DNA of 64,000 nucleotides from Rikenellaceae bacterium (GTDB lineage: Bacteria > Bacteroidota > Bacteroidia > Bacteroidales > Rikenellaceae), in assembly GCA_021201795.1 (NCBI GenBank), contig JAJQEF010000016.1, forward strand, positions 166,543 through 230,542. The letters are read 5' to 3'. The notes beneath the pieces were generated by a model that was not told where the DNA came from, made no database searches, and saw only the letters and a program-made list of their open reading frames with translations. Position numbers and translations under genes: made by a program. Shown in pieces: positions 63,879 through 64,000 of the stretch; positions within the stretch are counted from its first letter, which is position 1; each line of letters starts with the position of its first letter.

Positions 63879-64000
63879 ATGAACGATAATCGCTCTGCGA
63901 CGATATGGAGCAGTTTTTGTTCAGAAAATGGAATAAATCATAAAAAAAACAATTATGGCAAATTCATTACAAATTTAGTCGACCAGGCGAGAGAAGCAGT
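63879..64000 (+). CDS. Possible start of a gene cut by the window edge
   Basis: ATG at 63879 opens a frame with no stop to the window end (40 codons: MNDNRSATIWSSFCSENGIN...). It is divergent from msrBA, 65 nt away. I recognise no family. It may be a real 5' end or chance; the absence of stops in AT-rich sequence and the spacing favour a gene weakly. Confidence 0.35.
   Translation, partial: MNDNRSATIWSSFCSENGINHKKNNYGKFITNLVDQAREA

Noticed and set aside
1-64000. Mobile element, CRISPR array, prophage or tRNA-linked island
   Set aside because: No transposase or integrase, no direct-repeat array, no tRNA and no terminal inverted repeats were seen; the only long repeat is the lyase conversion tract.

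Overview
The window looks like a chromosomal segment of a Bacteroidota organism, most likely order Bacteroidales. The signs are the -7 promoter element TAnnTTTG recurring upstream of genes, the scarcity of strong Shine-Dalgarno sequences, BACON domains, and families typical of the phylum (DUF2723, GSCFA, putative porin, OstA-like, WbqC, fused MsrB-MsrA, KorA with an N-terminal gamma domain). I cannot name a genus. I see no insertion sequence, phage, CRISPR array, tRNA or rRNA. Almost all of the window is housekeeping and envelope genes in tight operons.

Layout. 0-8.4 kb holds three tandem paralogues of a family PL11 rhamnogalacturonan lyase; all three carry lesions (copy 1: frameshift plus nonsense; copy 2: two nonsense codons; copy 3: signal peptide out of frame at a T7 tract), and copies 1 and 3 share a 347-bp identical tract. 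8.5-11.5 kb holds the 2-oxoglutarate:ferredoxin oxidoreductase pair korAB and a small convergent DNA-binding protein. 12-14.7 kb holds HU, a 30-codon basic protein missing from the ORF track, RNase G and a YgjP-type metallopeptidase. 14.7-19 kb (minus strand) holds an MltF-like transglycosylase, a putative porin and PssA. 19.1-21.2 kb holds a compact trio: receiver-like protein, HEAT-like membrane protein and glycosyltransferase-like membrane protein, whose expected catalytic residues look lost. 21.2-24.8 kb (minus strand) holds rnhB and a DUF2723 protein. 24.9-29.7 kb holds cysS, a DsbD-like reductase and an AmpG-like MFS carrier. 29.7-31.9 kb (minus strand) holds pfkA and a mannose-1-phosphate guanylyltransferase.

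32.1-43.2 kb (plus strand) is largely envelope biogenesis: asnA, a CPBP protease, two SurA/PpiC-type proteins, an OstA-like protein, then rsfS, ftsH, cdsA, psd and a WbqC-family gene. 43.2-49.1 kb (minus strand) is one operon: HAMP protein, trkH, SPOR-like protein, rarA, kdsA. 49.2-55.6 kb (plus strand) holds a beta-barrel protein, phoH, purC, an MBL hydrolase, a B12-type radical SAM protein and a GSCFA protein, followed by an ABC-F ATPase, hisS and mnmE. 60.2-61.9 kb holds an unrecognised 174-aa protein next to a ParA-like ATPase with a C-terminal two-helix membrane module. The window ends with an outer-membrane barrel protein, a secreted MsrB-MsrA fusion and the start of a possible further gene.

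The best candidates for something undescribed are the 174-aa/ParA-2TM pair, the degenerate receiver/HEAT/glycosyltransferase trio, the HAMP-TrkH pair, and the parallel decay with gene conversion of the three lyases. None of these could be tested by database search here.
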